Assembly: GCA_910579655.1 (NCBI GenBank)
Contig: CAJTVE010000002.1
Coordinates: 34,452 to 98,451, forward strand
Origin: an uncultured Allobaculum sp.
Lineage (GTDB): Bacteria; Bacillota_I; Bacilli_A; Erysipelotrichales; Erysipelotrichaceae
Length of the DNA stretch: 64,000 nt
Direction: 5' to 3'
Within the stretch, counting starts at the first letter, position 1. Each line of letters begins with the position of its first letter. A program made the translations under genes and the position numbers. Of the stretch, positions 34,270 to 43,492 are shown one piece after another. The notes beneath the pieces are model-generated. The model worked only from the letters and a program-made list of their open reading frames with translations, ran no database searches and was not told the origin of the DNA.

Positions 34270-35370
34270 TTAAACGTTAAAGCGGAAATGCATGACGTCG
34301 CCATCCTGAACGACGTAATCTTTCCCTTCCACCCGCAGTTTGCCGGCTTCTTTGACGGCCTGTTCGGTTTCGAGTTTGTCGATATCATCAAACGCATAGA
34401 CTTCCGCCCGGATAAAACCGCGTTTGAAGTCAGAGTGAATGACACCGGCGCAATCCGGCGCTTTCATGCCGCGTTTAAATGTCCAGGCGCGGCATTCATC
34501 CGTTCCCGCTGTCAGGAAAGTGCACAGGTTCAATGCGCTGTAAGCAGCCTGAATAAGCGTATCCAGACCCGATTCAGGCAATCCCAGATCTTCCAGGAAG
34601 GCTTCTTTTTCTTCTGGTTCAAGACCAGAGAGTTCTTCTTCCAGACGGGCGCAGATTGGAACAATGTTGGCCTGTTCGGCATCCGCAACTGTTTTTAATG
34701 CCTGATAGTATTCATTGGCCTGGGGATCAGCAAAACCTTCGTCATCCATGTTGGCCACGTAGATGACCGGTTTCATCGTCAGCAGTGAATAATTGCGTAC
34801 AATCTGTTTTTCATCCTCTGTGAACTCTAACGAACGGGCCGGGTTTCCGGCTTCAAGGTGCGGTTTGAGGCGGGAGAGCACAGCCATTTCTTCCTTAGCG
34901 GATTTGTCACCGCTGGAGGCTTTGCGCTCCACTTTGGCAATCCGGTTTTCGATGGACTGTAAGTCAGCCAGGATCAGCTCAAGATTGATGGTTTCGGCAT
35001 CCCGTTTTGGATCAATGGAGTTTTCAACGTGCGTGATGTTCGGATCCGCAAAGCAGCGGACAACATGACAGATCGCATCGGTATTGCGGATGTTGCCTAA
35101 AAACTGGTTGCCCAGTCCTTCCCCACGGGAAGCCCCTTTGACCAGACCGGCAATATCGGTAAATTCAAAAGTGGTATAAATCGTTTTCTTCGGCTGAAAC
35201 AAAGCCGACAGACGCTTTACACGGGCGTCTGGGACTTCAACAACGCCAACGTTTGGCGAAATCGTCGCAAACGGATAGTTGGCGGCTTCAGCCTGAGAGT
35301 TGGTAATGGCATTAAACAGAGTCGACTTGCCAACATTTGGCAGTCCGACAATTCCAGCTGTTAATGACAT
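34270..35370 (-). CDS. ychF: Redox-regulated ATPase/GTPase YchF (OLA1 family)
   Basis: 366 aa Obg-related P-loop protein that prefers ATP and binds ribosomes. G1 GLPNVGKST is at 8-16; the G3 region is DIAGLVKGAS; NMDD (in VIYVANMDDEG) replaces the GTPase NKxD, as in the ATP-preferring OLA1/YchF group. The C-terminal TGS domain ends DGDVMHFRFNV, the expected family ending. It lies downstream of ispF-dtd-folD-DUF951 after a 176-nt gap with no clear terminator, so partial co-transcription is possible. Confidence 0.97.
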   Translation of the reverse strand: MSLTAGIVGLPNVGKSTLFNAITNSQAEAANYPFATISPNVGVVEVPDARVKRLSALFQPKKTIYTTFEFTDIAGLVKGASRGEGLGNQFLGNIRNTDAICHVVRCFADPNITHVENSIDPKRDAETINLELILADLQSIENRIAKVERKASSGDKSAKEEMAVLSRLKPHLEAGNPARSLEFTEDEKQIVRNYSLLTMKPVIYVANMDDEGFADPQANEYYQALKTVADAEQANIVPICARLEEELSGLEPEEKEAFLEDLGLPESGLDTLIQAAYSALNLCTFLTAGTDECRAWTFKRGMKAPDCAGVIHSDFKRGFIRAEVYAFDDIDKLETEQAVKEAGKLRVEGKDYVVQDGDVMHFRFNV

Positions 35371-35546
35371 GAAAATCTTCCTTTCTACATTCAGATCCTC
35401 TTGATCTGTCCTCAGCAGCTTCTGCCCTTTTCAGGCGTCAGGCATAACCAGGATTCAAAACCGGACAGTTTGCACAGCCACTGAGTTTTCGTTCTTCAAT
35501 AAATCATCTGGATTCGTTCGAAACGGACTTTCGGTTCGAAACTTCC

Positions 35547-35759
35547 TTATTCTTCCAAACTCGGATCCGCTTTGCGGACGATTCGTTTGAGCTTGCTTTC
35601 AAATTTGGAACGGGGCATCAGAACGCTGCTCTGGCATCCAAGACACTTGATCCGGATATCCGCACCCATCCGAATGATTTTCCATTCTTTGGACAGATGG
35701 CAGGGGTGTTCTTTTTTCATCTCTACGATATCCCCAAGATCATAATTCCATTCAGTCAT
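35547..35759 (-). CDS. DUF951 family small protein
   Basis: 70 aa. DLGDIVEMKKEHPC ... EWKIIRMGADIRIKCLGC is the full DUF951 pattern, with three Cys in a rubredoxin-like or zinc-binding spacing and the ending MPRSKFESKLKRI. The family is widespread in Firmicutes, often beside ychF, as here. Function unknown. Its ATG abuts the folD stop (TAAATG), indicating translational coupling. Confidence 0.92.
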   Translation of the reverse strand: MTEWNYDLGDIVEMKKEHPCHLSKEWKIIRMGADIRIKCLGCQSSVLMPRSKFESKLKRIVRKADPSLEE

Positions 35760-36611
35760 TTATTTATTTTCCTCGTGTTTTTTCCAGGCTTCGATGGTAT
35801 TTTCCAGAAGCATGCACACGGTCATCGGCCCTACACCCTTGGGAACCGGCGTGATAACCGAGGCGATTGGTTCGACATCGGAAAAGAGCACATCGCCTTT
35901 GAGCTTGCCATCGACGCGGTTGATCCCCACGTCAATCACAACAGCGCCGGGTTTGACAAAATCTTTTGTGACATATTCTGGCTTGCCAATGGCCGCAATC
36001 AGAATATCCGCTTCTTTACAGATATCGGCTGCATGGGCAGTGCGCGAGTGAATCGTCGTCACTGTGGCGTTTTTCTTCTGGAGCAGCAGACCGACCGGTT
36101 TGCCAACCAGATTGCTGCGGCCCATGACCACCGCCCGTTTGCCAGACAGATCATCCAGACCGGCTTCTTTTAAGATCGCCATGACCCCTTTTGGAGTGCA
36201 GGGAACAAATCCTTCTCGATCGAGCACCAGCGCGCCGGCATTAGCCGGATGGAGTCCATCGACGTCTTTATCCGGTGAAATTGCCAGTAAAGCGGCTTTT
36301 TCATCGAGTCCCTTGGGCAGCGGCAGCTGAACCAGAATGCCATCAACCTTGGGGTTTTCGTTTTCAGCCTGAATGACTTTTTCCAGTTCGGCCTGGTCAA
36401 TATCGGCCGGCAGATGAATGGTCCGGTTTTCAATTCCGATTTTATGGCAGGCATTGGCCTTGGAACGAACATAGGACTGACTGGCCGGATTGTCGCCAAC
36501 CAGAATCACAGAAAGGCAAGGCAGTCTGTCACCCTGTTCAATTAAGCGGTCGATCTTTTCTTTCATCTGGCCCTGCAATTTGGCGGCCAGTTCACTTCCA
36601 TATAAAATCAT
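35760..36611 (-). CDS. folD: Bifunctional methylene-tetrahydrofolate dehydrogenase / cyclohydrolase
   Basis: 283 aa. Interconverts 5,10-methylene-THF, methenyl-THF and 10-formyl-THF. SYVRSKANACHKIGI carries the catalytic Lys; DGILVQLPLPKGLDE is a family signature; the NADP site is GRSNLVGKPVGLLL; the C-terminal PVPKGVGPMTVCML is complete. It works in the same one-carbon pathway as glyA in this window. Sits 62 nt after dtd and immediately before the DUF951 gene. Confidence 0.97.
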   Translation of the reverse strand: MILYGSELAAKLQGQMKEKIDRLIEQGDRLPCLSVILVGDNPASQSYVRSKANACHKIGIENRTIHLPADIDQAELEKVIQAENENPKVDGILVQLPLPKGLDEKAALLAISPDKDVDGLHPANAGALVLDREGFVPCTPKGVMAILKEAGLDDLSGKRAVVMGRSNLVGKPVGLLLQKKNATVTTIHSRTAHAADICKEADILIAAIGKPEYVTKDFVKPGAVVIDVGINRVDGKLKGDVLFSDVEPIASVITPVPKGVGPMTVCMLLENTIEAWKKHEENK

Positions 36612-36673
36612 AGGCTTCCTCTTCTTTTTTTTCTCATACCGTAAGACCAGTTTTCTTCTGGATGGGCATTCGA

Positions 36674-37123
36674 TCAGAATTTGAGTTCTTTACTGTCCAG
36701 AACAATGGTGATCGGGCCATCGTTGAGCAGGTCGATTTTCATATCGGCCTGAAAGATGCCGGTTTCGGTGTGAATCTGCTCTTTGAGAAGAGCATTGAAC
36801 TTATCATACATCAGACTTGCTATTTGCGCAGGCGCCGCTTCGCCAAATCCCGGCCGGTTGCCCTTTACGCAGCTCGCATACAGGGTAAACTGCGAAATGG
36901 AAAGAATGCTTCCGCCCACCTGCTGCACATTCAGATTCATTTTGTCCTGCTCATCCGTAAAAATGCGCAGGTTGAGAATTTTATGAATCATCTTTTCAAG
37001 AGTCCGGTCGGTATCGTCAGGCGCAAAGCCGACAAACAGGCACAGGCCATTTTCAATGGCGCCAGTCACCTGGCCATTCACCGTGCAGCTTGCATGGCTG
37101 ACACGCTGTAAGACAACTCTCAT
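36674..37123 (-). CDS. dtd: D-aminoacyl-tRNA deacylase
   Basis: 149 aa. Hydrolyses D-aminoacyl-tRNA (and Gly-tRNA-Ala) to keep translation chirally correct. The two family motifs are present: SQFTL near residue 77, and NDGPITI near the C-terminus (canonical NxGPxT). N-terminal MRVVLQRVSHASC is typical. It overlaps the ispF stop by 4 nt (ATGA). Confidence 0.96.
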   Translation of the reverse strand: MRVVLQRVSHASCTVNGQVTGAIENGLCLFVGFAPDDTDRTLEKMIHKILNLRIFTDEQDKMNLNVQQVGGSILSISQFTLYASCVKGNRPGFGEAAPAQIASLMYDKFNALLKEQIHTETGIFQADMKIDLLNDGPITIVLDSKELKF

Positions 37124-37602
37124 TCAGGATCCCTTTCTAACAGGCAGATGGCCATTGCCGCCATTCCTTCCTGACGGCCAATAAAGCCAAGTTTTTCGCC
37201 GCGCGTGGCTTTGACGGAAATCTGGTCAAGACCAGTATGCAGGGCTGTGGCGAGATTTTCACGGATCGCCGGAATATAAGGAGCGATTTTGGGCTTTTCA
37301 GCCAGAATGGTCGCATCCACATTGCCGATCGAATAGCCTTGTTCTTTCATCAGCTGATAGATGTGTTCCAGCAGAATCATGGAGCTGATTCCTTTATAGG
37401 CTGGATCCGTATCCGGAAAATGACTGCCCAGATCCCCAAGGGCAAGGGCACCTAAAATGCTTTCGCCAATGGCATGGGTGAGAACATCGGCATCCGAATG
37501 ACCGACCAGTCCTTTGGAAGAGTCGATCTCTACACCACCAAGAACAAGCCGGCGTCCTTCTTCAAGAGGATGAATATCGATGGATTGTCCAATTCGAAAC
37601 AT
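37120..37602 (-). CDS. ispF: 2-C-methyl-D-erythritol 2,4-cyclodiphosphate synthase
   Basis: 160 aa. Fifth step of the MEP isoprenoid pathway. The metal ligands are in SIDIHPL (Asp and His) and GLVGHSDADVL (His). The HFPDTDPAYKG loop and VKATRGEKLGFIGRQEGMAAMA C-terminal segment are intact. IspD is not adjacent. First gene of the cluster ispF-dtd-folD-DUF951; a terminator of the upstream NlpC/P60 gene precedes it. Confidence 0.97.
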   Translation of the reverse strand: MFRIGQSIDIHPLEEGRRLVLGGVEIDSSKGLVGHSDADVLTHAIGESILGALALGDLGSHFPDTDPAYKGISSMILLEHIYQLMKEQGYSIGNVDATILAEKPKIAPYIPAIRENLATALHTGLDQISVKATRGEKLGFIGRQEGMAAMAICLLERDPE

Positions 37603-37622
37603 ACAGAGGCTTCCTTTCTATG

Positions 37623-37650
37623 AAAAAAGACCAGAGAAAACTCCCTGGTC
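37623..37650 (-). terminator. Terminator of the NlpC/P60 gene
   Basis: GACCAGGGA pairs with TCTCTGGTC on minus, followed by TTTTTT. It lies between the NlpC/P60 stop (37835) and ispF. Confidence 0.8.
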
Positions 37651-37834
37651 GATATGGTTTCTCTAAAAATTCAAGATAAATGCAGACAGGGAACCGCCTT
37701 TATTCTAGCCAATTCCCGATTGGAATGAAAATTCTGGGGCCTGTAATCGCAATGGACTGAAACGGCCTTTTTCCTTCTGCTTTGGTCTGACCGATCTGAC
37801 TGGTCTGATTGATCGATCTGAAAGATCTTTGGCT

Positions 37835-39130
37835 TTAGCGTTCTACCTGGATGTAGGTGTAATCCGTGCAGCCTGGAACTTCAACACTGGCCACAACCGT
37901 CTGAGAAACGCCATCGGTAATGTAGTTGCCATGAACAGCCTGACCATCGCCAATATAAACAGCAATATGGTCAAGTCCATCACCACCCTGGTTGTAGTAA
38001 ACCAGGTTTCCAGCCTGTGGATTGTCCGTCGCATAGCCATACATTGCTTCATATTCACGCGGCCACAGGGTGGCAGCATCCTGCACACCGGCATTGGCTA
38101 AAGCGGCCTGAACCACTTCAGTGCACTGCATGCCGTCGGTCACGCCAACCAGTTTCAATGCTTCATCGGCAATACGGGCATTGAGATCCGCATACTGATC
38201 ACTTGGAGCTTCAACGATTGGAGAATCCGCTGGATCTTCTACTGGATCCACTGGCGTTGGGTCAACTGGTGGTTCAACTGGTTGTTCTGGAGCAGGAACA
38301 TCATCGGGGACAACGGGATCAGGGACAACAGGATCAGCTGGAGCAGGTTCTGTTGGCTCTACCGGAGCTGGTTCTGGTGTTTCAGCCGTTGGATCTTCTG
38401 CGGTTTCATAGGTTGGAGCTTCATCCAAAACTGGAATTTCAGCCACTGGATCTGGAGAAATTTCGGCAGTTGGGCCATCGCCGGCATCCGTTACCACTTC
38501 TTCAGGCGCAATCTGTTCAGCCACTTCCACTGGAGCTTCTTCCTGAACGACTGGGGCTTCTTCCTCAACCACTGGTAAAGCAGGTTCTGGCTGCTGGACT
38601 TCTGGCTGTACGACCTCTTCCTGAATGGCCGGCTGAGCTTCCATTTCAACGGGCGCCTGTTCAACCGCTTCCGTCACCGATGGCTGTTCCACAACTTCGG
38701 TTACCGGAGCCTCTGGCTGTTGGGCGATATAAACCTGAACTTCCGCCTCTGCTGGAACTGCCGGCTGGGCTTCTGAAGCCGCAGGCTCTTCGGGAGTAAT
38801 CACTTCTTCAGAAGCCACCATTTCTTCAGGAGCAGCTTCTGGTTCGGTCTGTAAATCCGATTCAACAACATTCAGTTCTTCTGACTGTTCTGGAATCGAA
38901 TTGGTATCGGCAAGGGATAAAGCTTCCGGTACAGAAGTTTCGGCCTGTTCTTCGATGTAGTATGAATCACTGACTTCCTTAGCCAGCTTTTCGTCCTGGT
39001 TTTCCTGAGCGAGAGCGACTGGAGAGTTCAGGGCGGAGAACATTGTATGTGCGGAATAGCCGGCGGCAAGAGCAGAAGCGACAGTCAGAGCGGCAGCTAA
39101 TTTATTTCCATCTTTTTCTAAGAATTTCAT
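37835..39130 (-). CDS. Secreted NlpC/P60 cell-wall hydrolase with long Pro/Glu/Val-rich linker
   Basis: 431 aa. A signal peptide (MKFLEKDGNK, hydrophobic core, cleavage likely after PVALA) is followed by about 280 residues of low-complexity sequence built of Pro, Glu, Ala and Val, then an NlpC/P60 domain of about 115 residues. Catalytic Cys is in GMQCTEVV, the His in GLDHIAVYIGDG, and a polar third residue is near AVHGNY. Such enzymes cut peptide bonds in peptidoglycan stems. No LysM, SH3 or sorting motif is seen, so the acidic linker may itself interact with or span the wall. Start ATG 39130 has GAGGTG 6 nt upstream. The leader has a TTCTGAA / TTCAGAA hairpin (39145-39162) just before the ribosome binding site. 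Confidence 0.9.
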   Translation of the reverse strand: MKFLEKDGNKLAAALTVASALAAGYSAHTMFSALNSPVALAQENQDEKLAKEVSDSYYIEEQAETSVPEALSLADTNSIPEQSEELNVVESDLQTEPEAAPEEMVASEEVITPEEPAASEAQPAVPAEAEVQVYIAQQPEAPVTEVVEQPSVTEAVEQAPVEMEAQPAIQEEVVQPEVQQPEPALPVVEEEAPVVQEEAPVEVAEQIAPEEVVTDAGDGPTAEISPDPVAEIPVLDEAPTYETAEDPTAETPEPAPVEPTEPAPADPVVPDPVVPDDVPAPEQPVEPPVDPTPVDPVEDPADSPIVEAPSDQYADLNARIADEALKLVGVTDGMQCTEVVQAALANAGVQDAATLWPREYEAMYGYATDNPQAGNLVYYNQGGDGLDHIAVYIGDGQAVHGNYITDGVSQTVVASVEVPGCTDYTYIQVER

Positions 39131-40054
39131 GTGACACCTCGTTTTCTGAACAAATTCAGAACAATCCCTAAAGATTACACCAAACAAGCTTGTGTTTTTT
39201 AGAAGCGGATCAGTGGAAGGAGCGCGGCTTGAAAGGGATTACCATAACCGACACGCTTTACATTTAGAATTTGTCACTTAATAAGTTACACCGAGAAAAG
39301 GGGGTCTGACAACCGCCCAGAGTTAAAAACATGAGTCTCACACATTTACTTTGTCGCACTTTTTATGCACTATTGCATGGATCATTCAATTTTTACGCAT
39401 ATTTTAACTTTTAGGACAAAAATAGAACTCGTAAGGGAATATTGATTGCATTTCTGTCGTGAAAGTTTATAAAACTTGCTCAAAAATTGTTCGATTTACC
39501 GCTCTTTTGAAATTAAGGAAAGATAAGGAAGATCGTCATCTATATAAATTTTGAATAAACAAACAAAACGCAGGATCATTTTTCATCCGTTTTGTGTCAA
39601 AACAATCAGAATCATTTGGAAAAACAATGGGGAAACACAGAGTGTGGGATCAAAATTCTGCCTAATTTATGGGGATTTCCTCTTCTGGAAACCAGCACAC
39701 AGCTCTTTTGTCCGTTTATTTTCACATACTGTGTGTCCGACTTCAGACCAGTCAGATTGGTGGGAAAATTTTTCTATTCTGGCTAAACTATGTTTTTTTC
39801 AATCTGAAAAAAAACTGAAGCAAAGTCGTGCGATTTTCTTAAAATTTCTGGCGGAGTCCAATTCTGGCCGTCTCAAAAATCTGAAGAAATTCGAGCGATT
39901 GTTTTTCATCGTTTCCGCTCTTCCCTCCCCTTTATCGCCTCTTCCCTCCTCTGTCGCACTTTTCACTTGCAGCCGCGCAAATCCGGCCCATCCAGACTCA
40001 TCCCCCGGGCCTTCCCTTCAAAGAGTCCGGTAAAGAAGAATGAATGGCGGTATG
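39131..40054. other. Long AT-rich intergenic region
   Basis: Over 900 bp without a recognised gene. It includes the NlpC/P60 leader. A 160-codon plus frame (39551-40033) is open but Phe/Lys-rich, lacks a ribosome binding site and resembles nothing known. I compared the leader with the ydaO (c-di-AMP) riboswitch often found before wall hydrolases and saw no clear match. Confidence 0.4.
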
Positions 40055-40103
40055 CAAAAGAAAAGCGAATGCCGTCCCTTCTTACATGGGTGCAGGCATT
40101 CGC
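40055..40103 (-). terminator. Terminator of the gene at 40151
   Basis: GCGAATGCC / GGCATTCGC (40103-40095, 40073-40065) on minus, followed by TTTTCTTTT. Confidence 0.75.
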
Positions 40104-40150
40104 AGTGATTTTGATTCGTATCCAATTGGGTGGGGCACCAAAAGCAGAAG

Positions 40151-40543
40151 CTACATCTTTTCAAAACGCAGCGAGCGTCTTTTGCCTTTTTGCTTGATCG
40201 CCCGGATGACCTGGCTGGCTTCGCCATCGACATCATCTCCCGTATAGCCGCAGTCCACGACCGTCTTTTTCAGATATTCTTTCAGTCCCGTCTGCGGAAG
40301 AAGAAAATTGACCATCAGGTCTGCTTCCGGATCGCACAGTTCCCTGCTTTCCACATCCTTATCCAGCAGAACTGTATATCCGGCAATCACGAAACGATCC
40401 GTTACGCCCAATCCCTGGGGGATGGAGTTCTGATAGACGCCGTTTGCAAAAGCGCGGACTTTTGAGTACATCCAGTCTTCGTGATAGGTGGACGTTATAC
40501 GAACAATCATTTTGATAAATTCATCTTTCGTTAAATTAATCAT
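40151..40543 (-). CDS. Hypothetical protein
   Basis: 130 aa, not recognised. Start ATG 40543 (MINLTKDEFIKMIV) has GGAGGG 7 nt upstream, which is the main reason to believe the gene, together with a terminator just after it. The sequence is mixed alpha/beta with a basic C-terminus (RAIKQKGKRRSLRFEKM) that could bind nucleic acid. No signal peptide or membrane segment. Flanked on both sides by long non-coding stretches. Confidence 0.7.
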   Translation of the reverse strand: MINLTKDEFIKMIVRITSTYHEDWMYSKVRAFANGVYQNSIPQGLGVTDRFVIAGYTVLLDKDVESRELCDPEADLMVNFLLPQTGLKEYLKKTVVDCGYTGDDVDGEASQVIRAIKQKGKRRSLRFEKM

Positions 40544-41165
40544 CGTCATTCCCTCCAGTTCCACGTCATGAACATTGATCCAAACGCCAGCGGCTTTTTG
40601 ATTGTATACTCTGCTTTTACAAAATTAACAGCCCGCATAAGCAGATAATTATCAAGGTACAAAGATAAAAACCGGAAATGTGTTAAGACAGCATGTTCAT
40701 CAATTCACTTTCAGAAGTGCGCAGCAAAACGATCCCTTCTGGATTTTGAATGAATTATTCAGATTTGAATAGTATTATGGTTGTTTTTAAATCCAAATCG
40801 GGCATTTCTGGAACTTTCTATCTGGAATGAACCATTTTGCTTCGTTAAGGTAATTTTACATCGTTCGCCCCTGGTTTAAAGATTCTATCCAGTATTTTTT
40901 GCATTTCAGTCTAAACTTTCCATAAAGTCCGTCAAAAATTGGTTCTGATCAGCATCTCTATTCCTTTTCTATTCTTTTTCAATTTTCTTATTTGTGCATT
41001 TAAGCAGTATATTCTCTTGTTTTTGTTTATTGATTAAAGACATTGTCTGCCCACTCTTCCCTGGGCCAGCCGTGACCATCAAATCTCATCGCCAGTCTGT
41101 CTGTGCGAAAAGAAACCGTCCTTTCTTATCGTTTGGAGCGAATGAAACGAAAATCAAAAGGCATA
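40544..41165. other. Intergenic region between tpiA and the hypothetical gene
   Basis: About 620 bp, AT-rich, no gene or recognised RNA. Must contain the promoter of the gene at 40151-40543. Confidence 0.4.
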
Positions 41166-41197
41166 GAAAAAGGCCGCCTGCGAAAGACGACCTTTGA
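41166..41197 (-). terminator. Terminator of tpiA
   Basis: AAAGGTCGTC / GGCGGCCTTT (with G-T pairs) on minus, followed by TTTTTC. Confidence 0.75.
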
Positions 41198-41209
41198 TTG
41201 ATTGCCAGC

Positions 41210-41956
41210 TTATTTTGTTTTTTCAATGATTTCGATGAAGGAATCTGGTTTTAAGGAAGCGCCGCCGATTAAAGCGCCATCGATGTCAGGCTGAGCCATA
41301 TATTCAACGATGTTTCCAGGTTTAACCGATCCACCATACTGGATGCGTACTTTTTCAGCTGCATCTTCGCCAGCGATATCTTTTACAACGTCACGAACAA
41401 GTTTGCAGCAGTTTTCAGCGATTTCTACGGATGCAGATTTACCGGTACCGATTGCCCAGATTGGTTCGTAAGCAAGAACGATATTTGCGTATTCTTCTGG
41501 AGCGATGTCAGCTAAAGAGCCTTTGAGTTCTTCAGTGATTACATCTTTTGTTTTGCCGTTGTCATATTCTTCTTCGGTTTCGCCGATGCAAAGAATTGGA
41601 GTGATGCCAGCAGCCAGCAGTTTTTTCGCTTTTTTGTTTACCGTTTCGTTGGTGTCACCAAACATCTGGCGTCTTTCGGAGTGACCGATGATGCAATATT
41701 TCACGCCGAGTTCTTCGAGCATAGGAACGGAAACTTCGCCTGTGAAAGCGCCGCTGTCTTCGAAGTGTACGTTTTCAGCAGCAACGATCAGGTTTTTCGC
41801 TTCGTCTAAAGCAGTTTTCAGATCTGTAAAAGGAACGCCGACACCGTATAAGCCTTTGTCGCTGACCGCTTTTGCGTCAACTTCTTCAAAGAATGCCTTT
41901 GTTTCGGCATTGTTTTTGTTCATTTTCCAGTTTCCGACAATAATCTGGTCTCTCAT
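41210..41956 (-). CDS. tpiA: Triosephosphate isomerase
   Basis: 248 aa. Interconverts DHAP and glyceraldehyde 3-phosphate. N-terminal MRDQIIVGNWKMNKN (Asn and Lys of the active site), catalytic His in CIIGHSERR, catalytic Glu in VLAYEPIWAIGTGK, phosphate loop YGGSVKPGN. Start ATG 41956 has GAGGATA upstream. About 300 nt downstream of pgk on the same strand; the gap contains strong inverted repeats that could decouple the two genes. Confidence 0.98.
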   Translation of the reverse strand: MRDQIIVGNWKMNKNNAETKAFFEEVDAKAVSDKGLYGVGVPFTDLKTALDEAKNLIVAAENVHFEDSGAFTGEVSVPMLEELGVKYCIIGHSERRQMFGDTNETVNKKAKKLLAAGITPILCIGETEEEYDNGKTKDVITEELKGSLADIAPEEYANIVLAYEPIWAIGTGKSASVEIAENCCKLVRDVVKDIAGEDAAEKVRIQYGGSVKPGNIVEYMAQPDIDGALIGGASLKPDSFIEIIEKTK

Positions 41957-42257
41957 GGTTATATCCTCTTCTCTATGAATGATGATGCCTGTTTTCAGTT
42001 TGCCTGCACCAGTTTGCTGATTGCCCAGACAAAGCTGCATGGCTGTGATCTGAAAACAGGAAGAATCAACCTGCCAGAATCAGGATTCATCCTTTCTGGC
42101 AAATCGAGCAGTGAATGATACAGAAAATTGAGTCTGCCTTCCAGTAAGCAAAAAGAAGGCAGACTGAAGAGCAATAATGATCAGCCTCGAACTCTTTTAA
42201 GCGGATAAGAGTTCAGACTGTAGGGGTATTCGCCAGTCAGAATTCAGGCAGCAATTT
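41957..42257 (-). other. Structured pgk-tpiA intergenic region
   Basis: Three inverted repeats in 300 bp: AGTCTGCCTTC / GAAGGCAGACT (about 42131-42165), TGCCAGAA / TTCTGGCA (about 42072-42098), and CCTGTTTTCAG / CTGAAAACAGG (41989-41999 and 42051-42061). Likely mRNA processing, attenuation or stability elements between the glycolytic genes. Confidence 0.6.
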
Positions 42258-43439
42258 TTACTGTTCAGAAATGATCGCGATACCTGGCAGAGTTTTGCCT
42301 TCCATGTATTCAAGGGAAGCACCGCCGCCAGTGGAGATATGGCTGAATTTGTCTTCGAATCCAAGCTGGATTGCAGCTGCAGCAGAATCGCCGCCGCCGA
42401 TTACAGTGGTTGCATCAGGCAGTTCGGAGATTGCCTCGCAGATTTCCAGGGTACCTTTGGCAAAGTTAGGCATTTCGAATACACCCATTGGGCCGTTCCA
42501 GACAACAGTCTTAGCACCCTGCAGAGTATCTTTGAACAGTTCGATGGATTTTGGTCCAATATCGAGGCCCATCCAGCCATCAGGAATGTTGCCTTCAACA
42601 ACCATTGTGTTGGCATCGTTGGCGAATTTGTCAGCTGCAACTGTGTCAACTGGCAGAACCAGTTTGTCTTTGCCTTTTTCCATGATGGTTTTAGCAAGGT
42701 CAATTTTGTCTTCTTCGAGCAGGGAGCTTCCTACGTTATAACCGCGTGCTTTATCGAATGTGTAAGCCATACCGCCGCCAACGATCACTTTGTCAGCTTT
42801 GTCGAGCATGTTTTCGATTACGCCGATCTTATCGGATACTTTCGCACCGCCAAGGATTGCAACGAATGGATGAACAGGGTCATCAACAGCTTTGCCCAGC
42901 ATGTTTACTTCTTTTTCAACCAGGAAACCAAGAGCGTTGTCTGGTAAGTTGCTTGGGATACCAACGGTGGAAGCATGAGCACGGTGTACAGAACCGAATG
43001 CGTCTTCTACGAACATGTCGGCCAGACCTGCCCAGTATTTGCCAAGTTCTGGATCATTTTTGGATTCGCCTTTTTCGTAGCGAGTGTTCTGCATTAACAG
43101 AATTTCGCCTGGTTTCAGGGCGTCAACCATTGCTTCCAGTTCAGCGCCGCGAGTTTCAGGGCAGAATTTTACAGTGACTTCAGGGAGCAGTTCCTGGAGA
43201 CGTGGAGCAACGATGCCCAGATCGTTTTTGGCTTTATCTTCTTCAGTCTTCACTTTTCCAAGGTGGGACATCAGGATGACTTTGGCGCCATTGTCTGTCA
43301 GATATTTCAGAGTTGGGACAGCAGCTTTCACACGATTGTCATTTGTAATTTCGCTGCCTTTGTGGGGTACGTTCAGATCCGCACGAACAATGACTTTTTT
43401 GCCATTCACGTCCAGATCTTTGACAGTTTTCTTAGCCAT
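42258..43439 (-). CDS. pgk: Phosphoglycerate kinase
   Basis: 393 aa. Transfers phosphate from 1,3-bisphosphoglycerate to ADP. RADLNVPHKG replaces the common RxDFNVP; SHLGKVKTEEDK, VEDAFGSVHRAHAST and the nucleotide motif VIGGGDSAAAAIQLG are as expected. gapA is not adjacent in this window. AGGAGG lies before the ATG, and the leader contains a perfect GTGCA-TT-TGCAC palindrome (43461-43472). Strong clean codon bias fits high expression. Confidence 0.98.
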   Translation of the reverse strand: MAKKTVKDLDVNGKKVIVRADLNVPHKGSEITNDNRVKAAVPTLKYLTDNGAKVILMSHLGKVKTEEDKAKNDLGIVAPRLQELLPEVTVKFCPETRGAELEAMVDALKPGEILLMQNTRYEKGESKNDPELGKYWAGLADMFVEDAFGSVHRAHASTVGIPSNLPDNALGFLVEKEVNMLGKAVDDPVHPFVAILGGAKVSDKIGVIENMLDKADKVIVGGGMAYTFDKARGYNVGSSLLEEDKIDLAKTIMEKGKDKLVLPVDTVAADKFANDANTMVVEGNIPDGWMGLDIGPKSIELFKDTLQGAKTVVWNGPMGVFEMPNFAKGTLEICEAISELPDATTVIGGGDSAAAAIQLGFEDKFSHISTGGGASLEYMEGKTLPGIAIISEQ

Positions 43440-43486
43440 AGATGCTATTTCCTCCTAAATGTGCATTTGCACTCTACATACTCAAA

Positions 43487-43492
43487 AGTATA
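43487..43492 (-). promoter_or_regulatory. Candidate pgk extended -10 element
   Basis: TATACT preceded by TGA (a TGn extended -10) about 50 nt upstream of pgk. A TTGCCA lies 19 nt further up; spacing is long but tolerable with an extended -10. Confidence 0.45.

Noticed and set aside
39131..39300. ydaO (c-di-AMP) riboswitch before the wall-hydrolase gene
   Set aside because: Expected by analogy, but the conserved core segments could not be matched by eye.
39551..40033. 160-codon plus-strand frame
   Set aside because: Phe/Lys/Ser-rich composition of AT-rich non-coding DNA, no ribosome binding site, ends in overlapping low-complexity sequence.
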